A stretch of DNA of 64,000 nt from Paulownia fortunei (lineage: Eukaryota > Streptophyta > Magnoliopsida > Lamiales > Paulowniaceae), in NCBI GenBank assembly GCA_019321725.1, contig CM033124.1, positions 14,996,868 to 15,060,867 of the forward strand. Reading direction: 5' to 3'. A program made the position numbers and the translations under genes. Below the pieces are notes generated by a model. That model was given only the letters and a program-made list of their open reading frames with translations. It did no database searches and was not told the DNA's origin. The stretch's first letter is position 1, and each line of letters opens with the position of its first letter. Positions 1-13,814 of the stretch are shown in pieces.

Positions 1-3000
1 CACGTGATATTGTCAGCACTACCACGAGTGAAAGCAGTCTCTGTCAGTTTCCGAGCAGCTCCTTCCGGCTCTTCTTCTGTTTGTGCTATCAAAACAGCAT
101 CCTGAAGATGATGTGCACAGTGGCATCAGCAATTTTTCTACAGATGATAAACATCTTTACAGTTATCATTCTTTTTTTTTTCTTTCTTGTTGTATATAAT
201 TAAGATTGTCCCTTAAATGAACATACATAATCTCAAAATATCAGATACTAAATTTAAATTAAGGACCAGAATCCATTTTATAGTATGGGTTCAGGATGGA
301 ATTTCTGGATAATTTTACAAAAGTCTGTTGGACACATTTTTTTGCCCATCTGATGTTATATGTGCTTGCTTATTTATTCTTCAGATATTATATCATCTGA
401 ATTCTGTGCAATCTGATCGCCAATGCATAATATTAAAATCAAATAGTAGAACTCGAAGGGCAGAAAAGAAACTAAAGATTTCAATAGCTGATAATGAAAA
501 GTAGTGATAATCATCCATGAAAAGGATTACCTCATTAGGTACAACATCCCAAAGTCCATCACTGGCAAGCACAAGCAATTCAAAGTCTTGGTCAACCTCC
601 AGGTCCTGTAGCATTGAGACAAAAAAATTGGTGTGTTTCGAACCAAGTACAACAACTAAAGGTTATCTGACCACAAATAAAGTGACACTTCATGACCGTA
701 TAATTTGGAAAACATGTTTTAGCATAGATTTCATCAATATGGACGAATGAAACTTCAATAATTCATGATCGATTAACATTCTGAACTCTTGTTTAGGCTA
801 ATCCATGATTATCCGAGTTCAATACCAGGGAAAAACCAAACCTCTATAACTAAAATTCTGAGTACCTGAATCTCAGGTTCAGCCACAACGAATTGCTTCA
901 GCATGCGATTGCCAAAAGCGCGAGACATGGCCAAGACACCACCAACCCTCCAAGTGCCTGATACAAAAACAATAACGGAATGTCATCCCTGCTTCTGGGT
1001 ATCTGAAATTGAATTAGAGAACTGTCGAATGCAACATGATAACTTTCTATGGACAAGGCATAGATGCTCATAAAGATCTTCTGACTCAAAGATAAACTCT
1101 CTTGTCTTGTCACCATACATCTCACTCAAGAATAACCAGTCTCTCACGTGGCAAAAATGAAAGGAAAAAAATTACACATAATCAGTTTGCATGTGCTGTT
1201 TGGTATCATAAGATAAGTCGTTAATATTAGCATGGAAGGGATCCTCGTTGATAGAAGCTGAAGGACCATTTATTGCCTTGACAAGGAAATAATGAGCAAA
1301 AACTCTTTTTGACAATTATATAGCTTTCTTTCTATTTCCTGAATGACACCATTTTTCTGAGGACGATGATCCTATCTACATTTGCTTGATATCAAATAAG
1401 CACAGCAGTCTTAGATAATATAAAAAGGCCAAACCTGCCCACATCACAACACCTCCAGCACTTTCAATTCTCTTCCTCTCATCACTTCTATTTGGTTTGT
1501 GATCTTCTGAGAGTGGAATTGCTGTCGAGCAAGAGAAAAGGAGACAATTTGTCAAAAACACTTTTGCCCTCAATAATTTGTCAAAGTACCATACGCCCCA
1601 AAAAAATCATTACTCACGCCAAGAATAAAAAAGATGGATCAAGATATTATAGATGAATGGTTACTTAAAATCATTTTAAAAACAGTTGGTTCAACATCCC
1701 ATTTCCTTGATGCCAATTTTTTAATGTGTTTGACCAAGTACACCAATTGTTAAAAAGTACATGCATCCCCTAACAAAAGTCTACAACCAGTTCGGAGTAG
1801 TAATGTTAGCTCATATTAAACTGCTATTATACCATTAAATTTTCATCCTGAATAGAAAAGTTGATAATAAGAAAAGGATTCATAGCTTCATGATACTTAA
1901 AGATCGTTTAAATGCAAATACAACTGTATAGTACCTTTTCCAGCCTTTGATATAATAGTTCGAGAATCCCCAACATTAGCAACATAAAGGTGATTGCCAA
2001 CAAGAACTGCTGTTGAAGCTGTTGAGCCATCATCTCGGAAGGTGTCCCTTTCAGACTCCAAAAAGTCTCTGTCAGTCTGCTGATATGTCTCACCTGTGGT
2101 TTTGTATTAGTTATTTGGGTGCATTACTACATTAAAAGAGAGACATTAAAAAAATAGAACCATGCAACCATTACTACCCTGTTTTTTTTTCATAGGCTTT
2201 AACATTTCTAATCATGCAACCAAGGCAGCACAGACATGCTGAGGCCAGGTCACAATGATCGGACGAAGTGAACATAAGAATCTATCATTCTTATTGTGGT
2301 TCCCGAGATAAATCTACAGCCCAGCAAATGGTTCCAGTAAAACTCAACAATTCAGTTTTGTACAATCAAACTGATTATCGCTTTGTCGCAGACAAAAGTT
2401 AGAGGCACTAAAAACAGATAAGTGCTATCATGTTCCTCATGGTGCTCCATCCCAAATATTTTTGTTTACCTATTTTTAAATATTATCTTCATTACAAGCA
2501 ACACGTGATCACTAAAATCAAATTTACATTTGAAGCCAGCTAGTGTTTTCATATTGCAATTTAGAGATTTATGCCTCACCTTCTCAATGTACGAAGACCA
2601 TTTTGCCTAAGTAGTTCAACATGAGACATAAGCTAATACTACTACATTCACTTTATATGTGAGTTTGATATCCAACATTGCATCACATAAGCAGATCTGG
2701 CATGCAAGGAAGCAGGTGTACCCTGGGGAATTAACCAACATAAAATGGTAGGCCTATAATATTGCATACCATTGAGGCAAGTTCTAGGTGAGGCAGCTTA
2801 TCTCTAGTTAGCCCAAAAACCAGACAGGAACAAATTTCAATTGCTTAAAGCACAAGCTCCTAATTTGTGTTTATCCAGAGCATCCCCTATTAGTCACAGA
2901 GTCCGGTGCACAACCAAAAAGAAACCTCCCATGCAATCACATACAATGATTTGGCAATAAAAAGCAATAAGAAATTGGATATTTCAACTCACTTATAGCC

Positions 3001-5492
3001 AATTTCGTGTTTGTAACAAATTCTGGATGTTTCATGAGATTCTCAAAGAGATGTTCCTTCAAAAATTCAGCAGCACGAGAGCCACCATGACCTGTCATGA
3101 TACACTATCCTCATTAGAAGAGTAATATTACTTTTCTCTTCCCATAATTAGAAACATAAACTAATGAACTATTACATGAATATATTTGAATGAAGCAAGA
3201 AGAAGCATTTAGCTCCAAACTTTCATGCTAGTTTTACAAGCCATGCTCAAGCTCATGTTGTCAAATCCAGCATTCAATCTTATGTAAGACTTCAAAATCA
3301 ATACAAAGATTTATAGAAAATGAGAGATTTTTCATGAACAAACTCAAGTTAAAAAACCCTCATTCATAGCCAAGCCGAGTTTCAAAGCTCAATTTGTGTT
3401 TGCTTAACAAATGAACTTGAACAAGTCAGACAATGGGCTAATGCAATTAGCTTAAAGTTCACCTGCGCTCCTAATTCCCCTATCACAGTTAATTTGTCCC
3501 CAACTGTTGGAATTATTAAGTAAAACTGATAAATCATGACCAGGTTTCATTCATGCACGTACAACTTGTTTGAGGACTTTTATATAACCAGTCTCATCTT
3601 TAAATGGGCCATTTACATTAGGAGTTGCCCCCTCCAGCAGGTATCCTATTCTTTTAGCCATTAATTTAAGCTTCAAGAAAAAGGTATACAGGACAAGAGC
3701 TGACCATCAAATATCCCGAAGAGGCAGACTGACTTCCCATCAATCTTGGAAGCCTTAATGTCATAGAAGTCCTCCATGCTAGCCCTTTTTCCTCTAAAAC
3801 TGGAGTATCCACAACTTAATCTTCCATCTTCGCTGCCAATCAGTTAATAAAATGTAAATGTGACTTCAACCAATGATAATCACGTCAGAGACATATTCAT
3901 GCAACGTAAAAAAGGGTAACAACAGTCTCAGCAGCACCAATTAGATTTGCACTCAATAAATCTAATACACCATGTATCTTGCAAGTAACTCCCAACTACG
4001 GCAACAGATGTCGTAATGAATATGGTAGCCTATCAACATTGAGCATGTGTCATACATATTTAGCTGACAAAACATAAATGGAAAAAGAACTGGAGGACAG
4101 GATTATATAGATGCTCATTTCCTGGTACTTCATCAATTCACCAATCTCAACATAGTTTGACTCCTTTTCCATCTTTTAAGGGGTGACAAGATGCACCACA
4201 CAAGGGATACATTATGAAAATGATGCCATGAATCGAAGTCAGAAAGTGAACCATCTTGGATAGGAGCTTCCTGGAAGCGTAATCAGAATGGAAGTTTTAG
4301 AACAATAAGATACAAAGACACCAGAAAAATAATAACATATCCAGAATTGTTTATTTCCATGCATGGCCATTACTGGAGCAAAGTGTATGCTTGATCAGAT
4401 GTGGCAATAGTTAGGTAGGGTGTAGACCTAATAGATAGCTTTCTGAGCACAACCAGAGGTCCCACAAACTCAAAACCTGCTTCCTACTAGATAACAAAAT
4501 ACCATTGCATTCCGTCCTCTGTTATCTCAAGTTTGTCGTACTCACATTCACGGTATAGGTGGGTCTTGCTGTTTTTATTATCTCAACTATAGGACTTGCT
4601 TGACTAGCTTTCTTTCCTTTTACACAATCGGGTACATTTCATTTTCAGGACATGTTAAATAAAAGCATCAAAAGTAATGTTGCTGAAGACCATAGGCATA
4701 TAAATGAAAGCAAGAAAAATCCAAGAGTAGTTGTTTTGGTTTGATCGAAAGGAACAATCCAGCATTACTAAGACACGTTCTTCATTCCTTTGATAAGGGA
4801 ATCACAGTGAAATAGATGCTCAAGATCCAGGACAAGGGTATCCTCAAGTAAATGACTTAAAAAGGAATATTTTAATACACGACAGTGAAGGTACACATTC
4901 ATTGTCGCAACACATCTATTGCTAAATGTAGAAAAGCATTTAATCTCACCGACAAAGATTAACAGTGAGAATGTAAGAGGTCAGATCATCACCAAACATT
5001 AACTTAACTAACTTTTACGGGACACTGAAACTAGAACAAAATTAAATATACCAACTCAATCTTATTTAGATCCTTTCTGGAACAAACAAACCAAGAATGA
5101 ACGAAAACAAAAAATAGCATCATGAATCACATTCAAAATAAACTACCATATGTAAGAATGTTTTCCTGATGAATACTTAAACAATACCAAAATTCCAAAG
5201 AAGTATAGGAAAATTAGAAACCCTCAATATTCAGTCACCTCTTCCATCCCCCGCTAGCATAGCCACCATCATCATCCTTCTCCGGTAAAATATCAATCAT
5301 AGATCCTTTAGAAGTTGCACCAGAATCCACCATCATCTTTTTCGTTCTTCCAAACTTACGATTCCACAAATAAGTTAAGCAGTGAGTGGCATTCGAACCT
5401 CCACAGATATAGCTAAACTGCCTGACCTCAGTGTATCTCCCAATATGTCCCGCACAAAGATTCACAGACCTCAAAAAACTGTTGCATAACAT
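1..5492 (-). CDS. Protein phosphatase 2C, PP2C76-like (3' end outside window)
   Basis: Mg/Mn-dependent Ser/Thr phosphatase of the PPM/PP2C family. Eight coding exons, in gene order: 5239-5492, 3705-3832, 2993-3091, 1935-2093, 1435-1521, 866-957, 531-605 and 1-101 (cut by the window edge). Every junction has GT..AG and the phases agree, giving 331 complete residues. Visible motifs: [11 protein letters not shown] near residues 98-108, FDGHGG at 126-131 (metal ligands D127 and G128), [36 protein letters not shown] with D289, and GSADNIT with D328, so all metal ligands are present. Only about a dozen C-terminal residues should be missing. I chose the ATG at 5490-5492 because the long N-terminal extension stays open; an internal ATG pair around residues 53-54 is an alternative start. 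The sequence resembles Arabidopsis PP2C76 (At5g53140) as I recall it. Substrate unknown. Confidence 0.92.
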
Positions 5493-6680
5493 CTAAAGCC
5501 GATGCCTTGATCTCAGAACTGAATCTAATCAAGCCCAAAAAAAACATAAAATAAAAAACATAAAAAAAAAGGAAAAAGAGAAAGAGAAAAGAGGAAAAAG
5601 GAAAAAAGGAAATCAGCCTCATCACATCTCCATCATATTTTCATGCAATATGGATGAATATAAAATTCATTATTGCCAAGTGCTGAGTTAAGAAGAAATA
5701 CAATGATATGGATAGTAATGAGAAACCAACTTGAAATGGTTTTGCTATACTATAAACATTCAACTTCTTTTCCCACAACCGGTGTAGAATAAAGAAAATC
5801 ATAAGGTTTTAATTCATTCTGCTTTTATCATAGAGTAATTACTTTATGAGAACAATTATGCTCTTTCCTTGTAGCAAGAAACTTCTTTAGGCACGAACCT
5901 CCTTTCATGGGATCCAACAATTAGAAAACCTTTACTCCTTTTGCTTTTTTGATAAATGCAATAATAAAATGGTTTGAATCTTCAGCTCCCACAGCAGTTA
6001 ATGAATCAAATTTAACTTAATCGAATCTTCATTTTACATTTATTACATCCTCAATTAATTTCACAAACGAGTTCCATTCAAACTTGAACTCCTCCATTTT
6101 TCACAAATATATCATTAATCACCAAAAGATTCAGTTTCCACGTCACCGTGAAATGCTAAAACAACAGCTTTGATTAAAGGAACCGAAAAAAAACACACAA
6201 ATCAGCAATTAAAAAACACACAAACTAAAATATCAGCTCTTACAATCAAAGTAGCTGACTCTTCGAGCTGCAAAAACACATCTCGAGATGCAGATCCACA
6301 GCCATTTTTACAATAAAGAATTACACAACTTTATCCGATTAAAAAATCAAATTCACAAAAAAAATAATATTACGCATCAAACAATTAACAGATCGATTAG
6401 TAATTAAAATCGAACAGTGAATCGGATCAAAGAGAAGATCGCAGAAGATCCGAATCCCATTATTCGAACAGAATCAGATAAAAATTTATCATTGTTGGCG
6501 AACAATCATGGCGTAAGAGAAAAGAAGCTTTTTTTAGAATCTGGAAACCCTAGAGAGAGTGATTGTTGATAGTATACCACTATTATTAGTGGAGCGGGAG
6601 CGGAGTGGATGAAAATGAATTTTGTTGTGAAGTGGCGGAGGTTAGAGAGAGAAACTCTTTGAGAGTCATTTGAGTGTTTG
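5493..6680 (-). promoter_or_regulatory. 5' leader, probable leader intron and promoter of the PP2C gene
   Basis: There is no coding ORF here. Reading the minus strand, a good acceptor (..gattcag) lies just upstream of the chosen ATG, at about 5519-5521, so the leader probably has an intron reaching to about 6.5 kb. The segment 6540-6680 (ctagggtttcc-type and gagaga-rich sequence) looks like the transcribed start of a plant gene. A 16-bp palindrome, ccactattattagtgg, sits at 6578-6593. The exact transcription start and leader donor were not resolved. Confidence 0.5.
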
Positions 6681-9430
6681 AATCTCTTGTCACCGAAGGA
6701 GAAGTGGCGACGTGGCAGTACAACTGGTGCATCGACATTAAGAGAGAGGAATCATATGTGTCTCATTCAATGAGCCAAATCACATCTACAAATATAAATA
6801 AACACAGATGAACATTTTCTTATTTATATTTTCCTTTAATTTTATATCCAAATATTACTATTAAAAATGAGTGGTGAAAACTGCGTGGAACAATACCTAA
6901 ATGCAAATTATTTCAGCTAAAAATACATATGTGACTATTTATAAATTTGATTGTTTATTTATATTATTGTTTATTATTGATTGAACTCTTCTGAGTTACG
7001 ATTTAATAATATAATTTGATATGTATATAAATATATTTATTACACAAAATGTAATATTTTTTTTATATATTTTTGTACGTTATACACTAATGCATATATC
7101 ATTGATTGAATCATTACAAGATTTTAATATTACTTATTTAATAATGTAGTTATAGTATATATATGTATGTATCTTAATCGTATCTTGTTCTTTATTTTTT
7201 AATGCTAATACCCGCTTCATATCATGCCTATGTCCATGTAAACCTGGTGCATCGAGCGTCACTCTCATACTAAAAATTTAATATGATATCTATTTAATCC
7301 TTGATTTTTTTTCTGTAAATTATTTTTATTTTTATTTTTATTCTTTTTTCTCTTTATTTTTCGTCTAAGTGGAGATAAAGGAAAAATAAATAAAAGAAAA
7401 ATGATTTTGAATTGGGGCACTTGCTTTTTGATTAATTATCATCACAAGCTAATTCCATGTTAGCTTCAAAAGTTAAAATCACATATTATGAACATTTTCA
7501 ACATTGTAATCAACATCAACTCATTACTCTTAGATAATTTCATCTTGAGAATATCATCAATAAATTTAGCATTTATACCCTTATAATTATTTGCATTAAG
7601 CCCAAAAAATCAAATACAGAATTGCAAAATTCCTTCGTAAATCACTACCACAAAATCTAACTATTATTGATAAAACGATCAAATACATCGTTATATTATG
7701 ATAGTGATCTACTGTGTGTTGGTCATCCAACCAATAGTTGCAAGTTGGAACAAAAATGAAAAGGATAGGGAATTTTATCGTATGCTTTGAGGTCCATGGC
7801 ATGATTTTGCATGCAGCAAACGAGAAAACTAGGTCATGGACCTTGTGCCCTAAAGTCAATTTTCTAGCACTATTGCATTTGTCTTTTCCTTTTCTCTCAT
7901 TAATTTCCCCTACTTAACGACCTAGAGAGTCAACTTAGGGAGGTGGTCTTATTATGGAGAGAAGTCTTGCTGTTGACATTAAACTTAGATATGATTCAAA
8001 ATTTTGTTTTGGTCAGAGTCCATGCACAAAGTCAAAAAATTTAATGTTGCTGTGAGATTGGACTATTTCTAAAAAAAAAAAAGGATATTTTTATGATAAT
8101 TTTGTCATTTTTAAGAAATAAAATATCAATATTCATAATTTAATATATAATACATATGTTTATACAACCTCAAAAGGCTACACCATTCCTTTATGTGTCC
8201 TTGGGTCGACCACTTATTAAACTCAATTGATGGTGCAATTTTATACGGTATTGAAACTATAATTGTTGGGAACCTATAAACTTATTAATCATACTTATTT
8301 ATAACAGGTTACGTGTAATCTAATGACTCAAGTGCTATAAAAATACATGGCTTCGAAAAAATTAATGATATTGTAAATATTAAAAATTGGAGAAATTTGA
8401 GAATACTTTGAATAATAAGAGAACTTCTTGAATAACTTCTTGGCAATGATCAAGAATCTACATATTTTCTTTATTACATTAACTGTAATTATGAAAAAGT
8501 GATTATTACATGCTTATCCTTGTGGTTGTGAGAGTAAACTAAGTTGGGCAACCTAAAGCAATTTAGCCCAAGATTTGATATAGTTAGCATAAGTAATCAG
8601 CCCATTATATCATCTAAGCACCCCAAAAATATTCTACATACCCCAAGCAAATTTATGGGCCCTTTTTAGAAAATAAAATCGTATCTAAATAAACCACAGA
8701 AATAAAAGTTAGGGTATTAGGAAAATTGGTACAACGTTTTCCTTTTGAAAAATTATTAATTTCAGAGGTAGAGATTTTGGGAAATTAGTCACGTGGTTTG
8801 GTATAGCTTCAAGAATCACGTGAAAAAAACAATTGCGGAAAATTACAACAATGACCCGATTTTAGTATCCAAATTGCTAACTCAATAATGGTAGTCAAAT
8901 GATAGTGAACATAATTGTCAAATAATTGACATCAAAACATGAGTTTCAAATAGGTGTCTTAATAGACTTATGACATGTTGAAGCATAAACTCTTGTGTGA
9001 CACTTTCCTTCAACCTTTTTTTTTTTTTTTGTGTTAAAATGCAAATAGGAGATATATAAGTAAAAATAGCAAATAAATATACAAATTTGAAATTAGTAAC
9101 TATAATGTGATGACAAAAACACATGGATTGCAAACCAAACTTCATTCATTTCAAAATTCTGCATACTTGTCATCTTGAGTTATTGGTACTTTTATTTTTA
9201 ATATTAATTCAAGAATATTTAAATAATTGGTGTTGTTATTGAGTCAATTTATACATTTAGCCATTACTATTATTTACACCTAATTAGTTTATTGCCTGCA
9301 ATAGCTTATGTTTTTTGTTAGGCAAAATTATTTTTTTCGTCCTATAAGTTGGTTTACTTAGAGATTTGGTACTTGAGAGAAAAAAAAATAAAAAAACAAC
9401 TTGACATTTAGAGCATATATGACATATATA

Positions 9431-9650
9431 AAGTTGAATTTTAAGTATTTTTTATTTTTAAATGTGAAACTTAGTAACATTTAATAATTTATTTTAATTT
9501 ATGGTAAGTAATTAAAATATTAAATTTACACTAATTTTTTCTTTCCAAATAGTAATGATCTACTATTGTATTTTTTAAAGTTGAGTTTTAAGTATTTTTT
9601 ATTTTTAAATATGCATTTCATTAACATTTAATAGTTTAAATTCATGATAA
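9431..9650. repeat. Direct repeat, two copies about 147 bp apart
   Basis: About 75 bp starting at 9431 (aagttgaattttaagtattt...) recurs from 9578 with a few substitutions and ends with a similar ttaacatttaata and gtaagtaat block. It looks like a decayed tandem duplication in AT-rich DNA. No coding potential. Confidence 0.55.
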
Positions 9651-10589
9651 GTAATACTAGTTTTTTTCTGACCAATTGAAATTATTTTTCTCAAGTATTA
9701 AAATTTGTTAACATTTAAATATTTATTGTGTTTTTGTTATAAGTTATTTGAAATATAATATAAATCTGTATTTTTATGCAATGATTATTAAATTTATGTA
9801 CATTCTAATTATATTAACCTTTTAAAAATTTAATCAATGAAAAAAAAAATCTGTTATGCCAAAATACCAAATTGGCTTTATTTTTTTTCTCTTCAAAACT
9901 GTCCACGTATGCGTCAAATTTAGCAATTTTTCCTTCAAAATTATTTTTTTCCCAAATCTCCATCCAATTCATCTTAGCTAGTCATTTTTACATATTATAG
10001 CAGGTTGCAAAACATAATGTCTGAATTTTTTCTACTTGACAAAATTCAAAATTTTAAGGACTAAATATCTAAATATGTTAACTTAGATCACCAAAAAAAT
10101 AATTTTGCCTTTTTTTGCTAAGTTGTCTTGGGCCAATCAAAAGTGCAAATGGGTCCTTTTTAATTAATAAAATGTTTCTCATATTAAGTCGCTTTCTCTG
10201 ATTTCTACTTATTTTGATGAGTAAAATTAATTCCCTATTTTATTTTATTTTTAATGAGTATGGGAAAGATTTCGAAGAGGATTTAAAGAAAAAAAAAATG
10301 CTAATACGTCTATCATGTGATGCATACACATGCTTCTATAAGTCACATTTACATGGAAATGAGTCAAATGACTATTCTTAGTAGTTGATTAGAATAAATT
10401 AATGACATATTTTCAAGATTTCATGTAATTCTGACTAAATAATTGTTATCATGTACAGATAGAGAACTATGCATGAATTATATATTGTATTATTAATTTA
10501 TGTCTTATGTATATAAATGATAGAGAAAATCTATGCTACTCATTTGAGTGCTATTTTCAAGAGTCATATTAAGGAAAGGGGACATATAT

Positions 10590-10800
10590 AATAGTAGGTC
10601 TAATAGGGCAGCAAATAAGTCAAGTTTGAATCGATTTTTCTTTTTTTTTGATTCAAACTTATTTTAAATAATTTTAGGTTGAGTTTGTTGAACTTGTAAA
10701 TTTATGTTCATGTTTGAACTTGAACTTCTACTTATTTATAGTTGAATCTTTTCAAATTTGAGCTCGTCTATACTAAAAAAATTATCATATTACTTGAATT
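10590..10800. repeat. Putative dispersed plant repeat, degraded
   Basis: The stretch has a self-similar, half-palindromic composition of the kind common in non-autonomous plant repeats: repeated caagtttgaa / gttgaacttg / gaacttgaac words followed by gagctcg. No clean terminal repeats or target duplication were found. The family assignment is inference from style only. Confidence 0.3.
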
Positions 10801-11328
10801 AATATGAATTATATTATTCAAATATTTTTATTAGTGATTACTTTTAATATGTTTTATTGAATAAGTTAGAAAATAAATTAAAACTAGTGATATGTTTATT
10901 ATAATATAGAATAGTATGATAATAACAAATTTTCGGTATTAAGAATAAAAATACTATTATAATCACTTTTATTATTAAAACTTATACCATACCTAATCGA
11001 GATTGGGTGCCGATTGAAGTTTGAATAATTGGTTTCTTCACGAGGAAGGATGAGGAACGATATGGGACCCAAATAAATGGTGAAAATCCTTCTTTTTTCT
11101 TTATTCATAAAAGACTTTGTCACGCACAAGACTTGTCATTGTCTTGGTAATAAATTGACCAAAAAGCAGAGTGAGGTGAGGGTTCTTAAAAAATTCCTGC
11201 AATAGAATTAGCCTTTATTGGACGGCTTGCACGAGGATGTATTTTCCACATTATCGTTAATGCGATGTGCTTTTTTTTAAAAAAATTATTATTATTATTT
11301 TTTGCCACAATGATTTTATTTCGATTTA

Positions 11329-11805
11329 GGGATATCAATGAGTTAGGATCTTAATTGGACTCGTAACAAATCCATCATATTCAGGGTGAGTTCGAGTTGA
11401 ATAAATGAATAACATGGCGGGTAACGGATTTATTTTTTTATACCTGTCGATTTGGAGCTGTTAATGGATTTAAGAAAATCCGCCCCGAATATAAAGTTAA
11501 TAAATAAATTATGATTTTATCTGTTTGATTTTTTTTTTTGGCTCCTCTCACCTTCATTTTTTCGCCATCTACTCTTCTATTATACATTGAAATAATTATT
11601 TATTTTATAATTATTTTATTTATTTTTTAAAAAATAAAATAATAAATGGGTTTGACGGTTTAGATACGACAAGTACGAATTCAAAACGGGACGGGTCTGA
11701 AACTAAATGAAAATGGAATATATCCCAAATTTATATTTTTTTTAATGGGGTGAATTTTAGATCCAATATGATCCGTTCAAAATTTGTCCCATTGACGTTC
11801 TTATT
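11329..11805. repeat. Putative MITE-like element with TCAATGRG ends, degraded
   Basis: The left end reads agggatatcaatgagttagg, and the reverse complement of the right end contains gtcaatgggacaaat. This resembles the abundant plant non-autonomous elements that begin with a GTCAATGGG-type end. The interior alternates gggt/acgg words. Target duplications are not clear. Confidence 0.3.
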
Positions 11806-13690
11806 TCTACCCTTACAAATCTTGCAATGTCATCATCGACCAATTCATCCAATCCAAAGTAAAATATTTTTGAACTTTTACAAATATAATAATTTTTTTA
11901 AAATTAAAAATATATTTTGAAGGGTACCCATCACTTAAATTAAGACTCGTGACATCATTATTTCTTCACAATCTTCTTTATTAAAAAAATATAAAAAGTA
12001 TTGAGTTTTTCTTATTTTTTTCAATATTTATTTAAAATTTCATATTAAATTTAAATGAAACATCATATTTGTTTTTGTACCTAGTCATCATAGTGATTAC
12101 TGCATGAAAATCATTAATTAAATTAGTATTTTGATAACCAAATATATGACCACATTGATGTTACTATAGTTAATTATTCGGATCACTTTAATTATCGATC
12201 TTAAAATTAATTATATTTTTATCATATTAATATAATAAATTAATTATTATATAATATATTTTAAAATAAAAAATAACTAACTAAAAATAACTTAAAATTC
12301 AAATAATCACACATATATATAAAATAAAACATCAAGTTTAATACTTTTAAAAAAAATAAAAATAAAAATAGATTTGATCAATTTAGTTGATTTTCATTGG
12401 TTCAACACAAAATCAATATTTTCAAGCTAATTGGGCCAAACCGATTTAATTTTGAAAACATAAAATTAAACATAACTTAAATATACTTATCTTGACTCAA
12501 TTCAAAATATTTATATTAATTTCGTTTGATATTTTATATTTTATGTTATATATACACACTACATATAATTAATTTTATATATTTATTTAAAAAAACATTT
12601 TATATACATACATTTTATATATTTTATACAAGATGCAATAATGCATTTCAAAATTATTACAGGACGGCAGGACCCTGGAATAATTAGATTGGCAAATTTG
12701 GTGGGACTCGGGGCAAAAGTCTTTCCATGCTTTAATAAGTCAACTGGGTCAACCCACCCATGCTTTTACCGTTTTGACTCGCTAGGGGTATTGGAATACA
12801 GCTCTTTCACTCTCCAAAAATTCTGAAATAATTTACCCAATAATCTATAAATTTTGTAACAGTGACTATATTATTTTTTGTCCCATTCATGCTTTGAAAA
12901 ATACTGGTTGAATTTATTGTGTCCACAAAAAAAAATGTTAAAAAATATAAATTTTATCTGTATTTACATTATTATATATAAAATAGTAATTAAAAGTTAA
13001 TAGCATCATAAAATAATTTTAAAATAAAAATAAAAAAGAGTTCCATTATGAGGAATGAATTGTTATTTTGGACGTTAGAGAAAAGGAAAAATAAGAGAGG
13101 AAGAAAGTAATAAATTATTTAAAAATAATAATTTTGAGTTAAGCGCTCAATTATATTATTAGATATAAATAATTAATTATTATTGAAGCAAATAAAATAT
13201 CTATGCATATGGTGGAATCTAAACTTTAAGACAGAGAGTTTGGGTGTATTAATTTTACCACTTTAATTTTATTTTCTCAGTAATTCGAACTAACTAATAA
13301 TGATACGAAATGACTAAATTGGATCATAATATGATTCAATATTAGCATCAAATAAATGAAAATTTCCTAATCATATTTTAAGCAATTGAGTTCGTGTGCT
13401 TTATGATGAACTCTTCTCGAATTATCAATGATTAATTATTTATTTTAAAGAAATGATATAAGCAAATAAGGTTTTTTAGTGAAATACTTTAAATTAATAA
13501 AAAATATAATAAATTTCTATAAAAAGTATAGGAAATTCTTTTTAATTAATAATTAGAAATAGACTATGTTGCCAGTTTATATATAAAATAAATTAAGAAA
13601 TCACTTTAATATTAAGAATTTTCAGATTAATACTGGAAATTTTAAAGAACCGCAGGTACCGGACTGCGAAACAACCGGAGGCTAAAGTCG

Positions 13691-13777
13691 CATCCATTTG
13701 AGAAATGGGTCCCCCCAACGACTTTCCTCTTTTTCCCCTTCATTTGAACTGTAGTTGGGTGGACTCATATGCTGGAA

Positions 13778-13814
<37 letters not shown>

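Larger units (their letters stand above)
6681..13690. other. AT-rich intergenic region without a recognisable gene
   Basis: No open frame here has a recognisable domain, and codon use is not convincing on either strand. The longest frames (7596-7859 minus, 8918-9145 minus, 10899-11129 minus, 12641-12826 plus) read as chance ORFs. The region holds homopolymer tracts, a direct repeat near 9431-9650, and two stretches that look like old dispersed repeats (10590-10800 and 11329-11805), listed separately. Confidence 0.7.

Noticed and set aside
7596..7859. An 87-codon minus-strand ORF
   Set aside because: No domain, no supporting splice context and composition typical of the AT-rich spacer.
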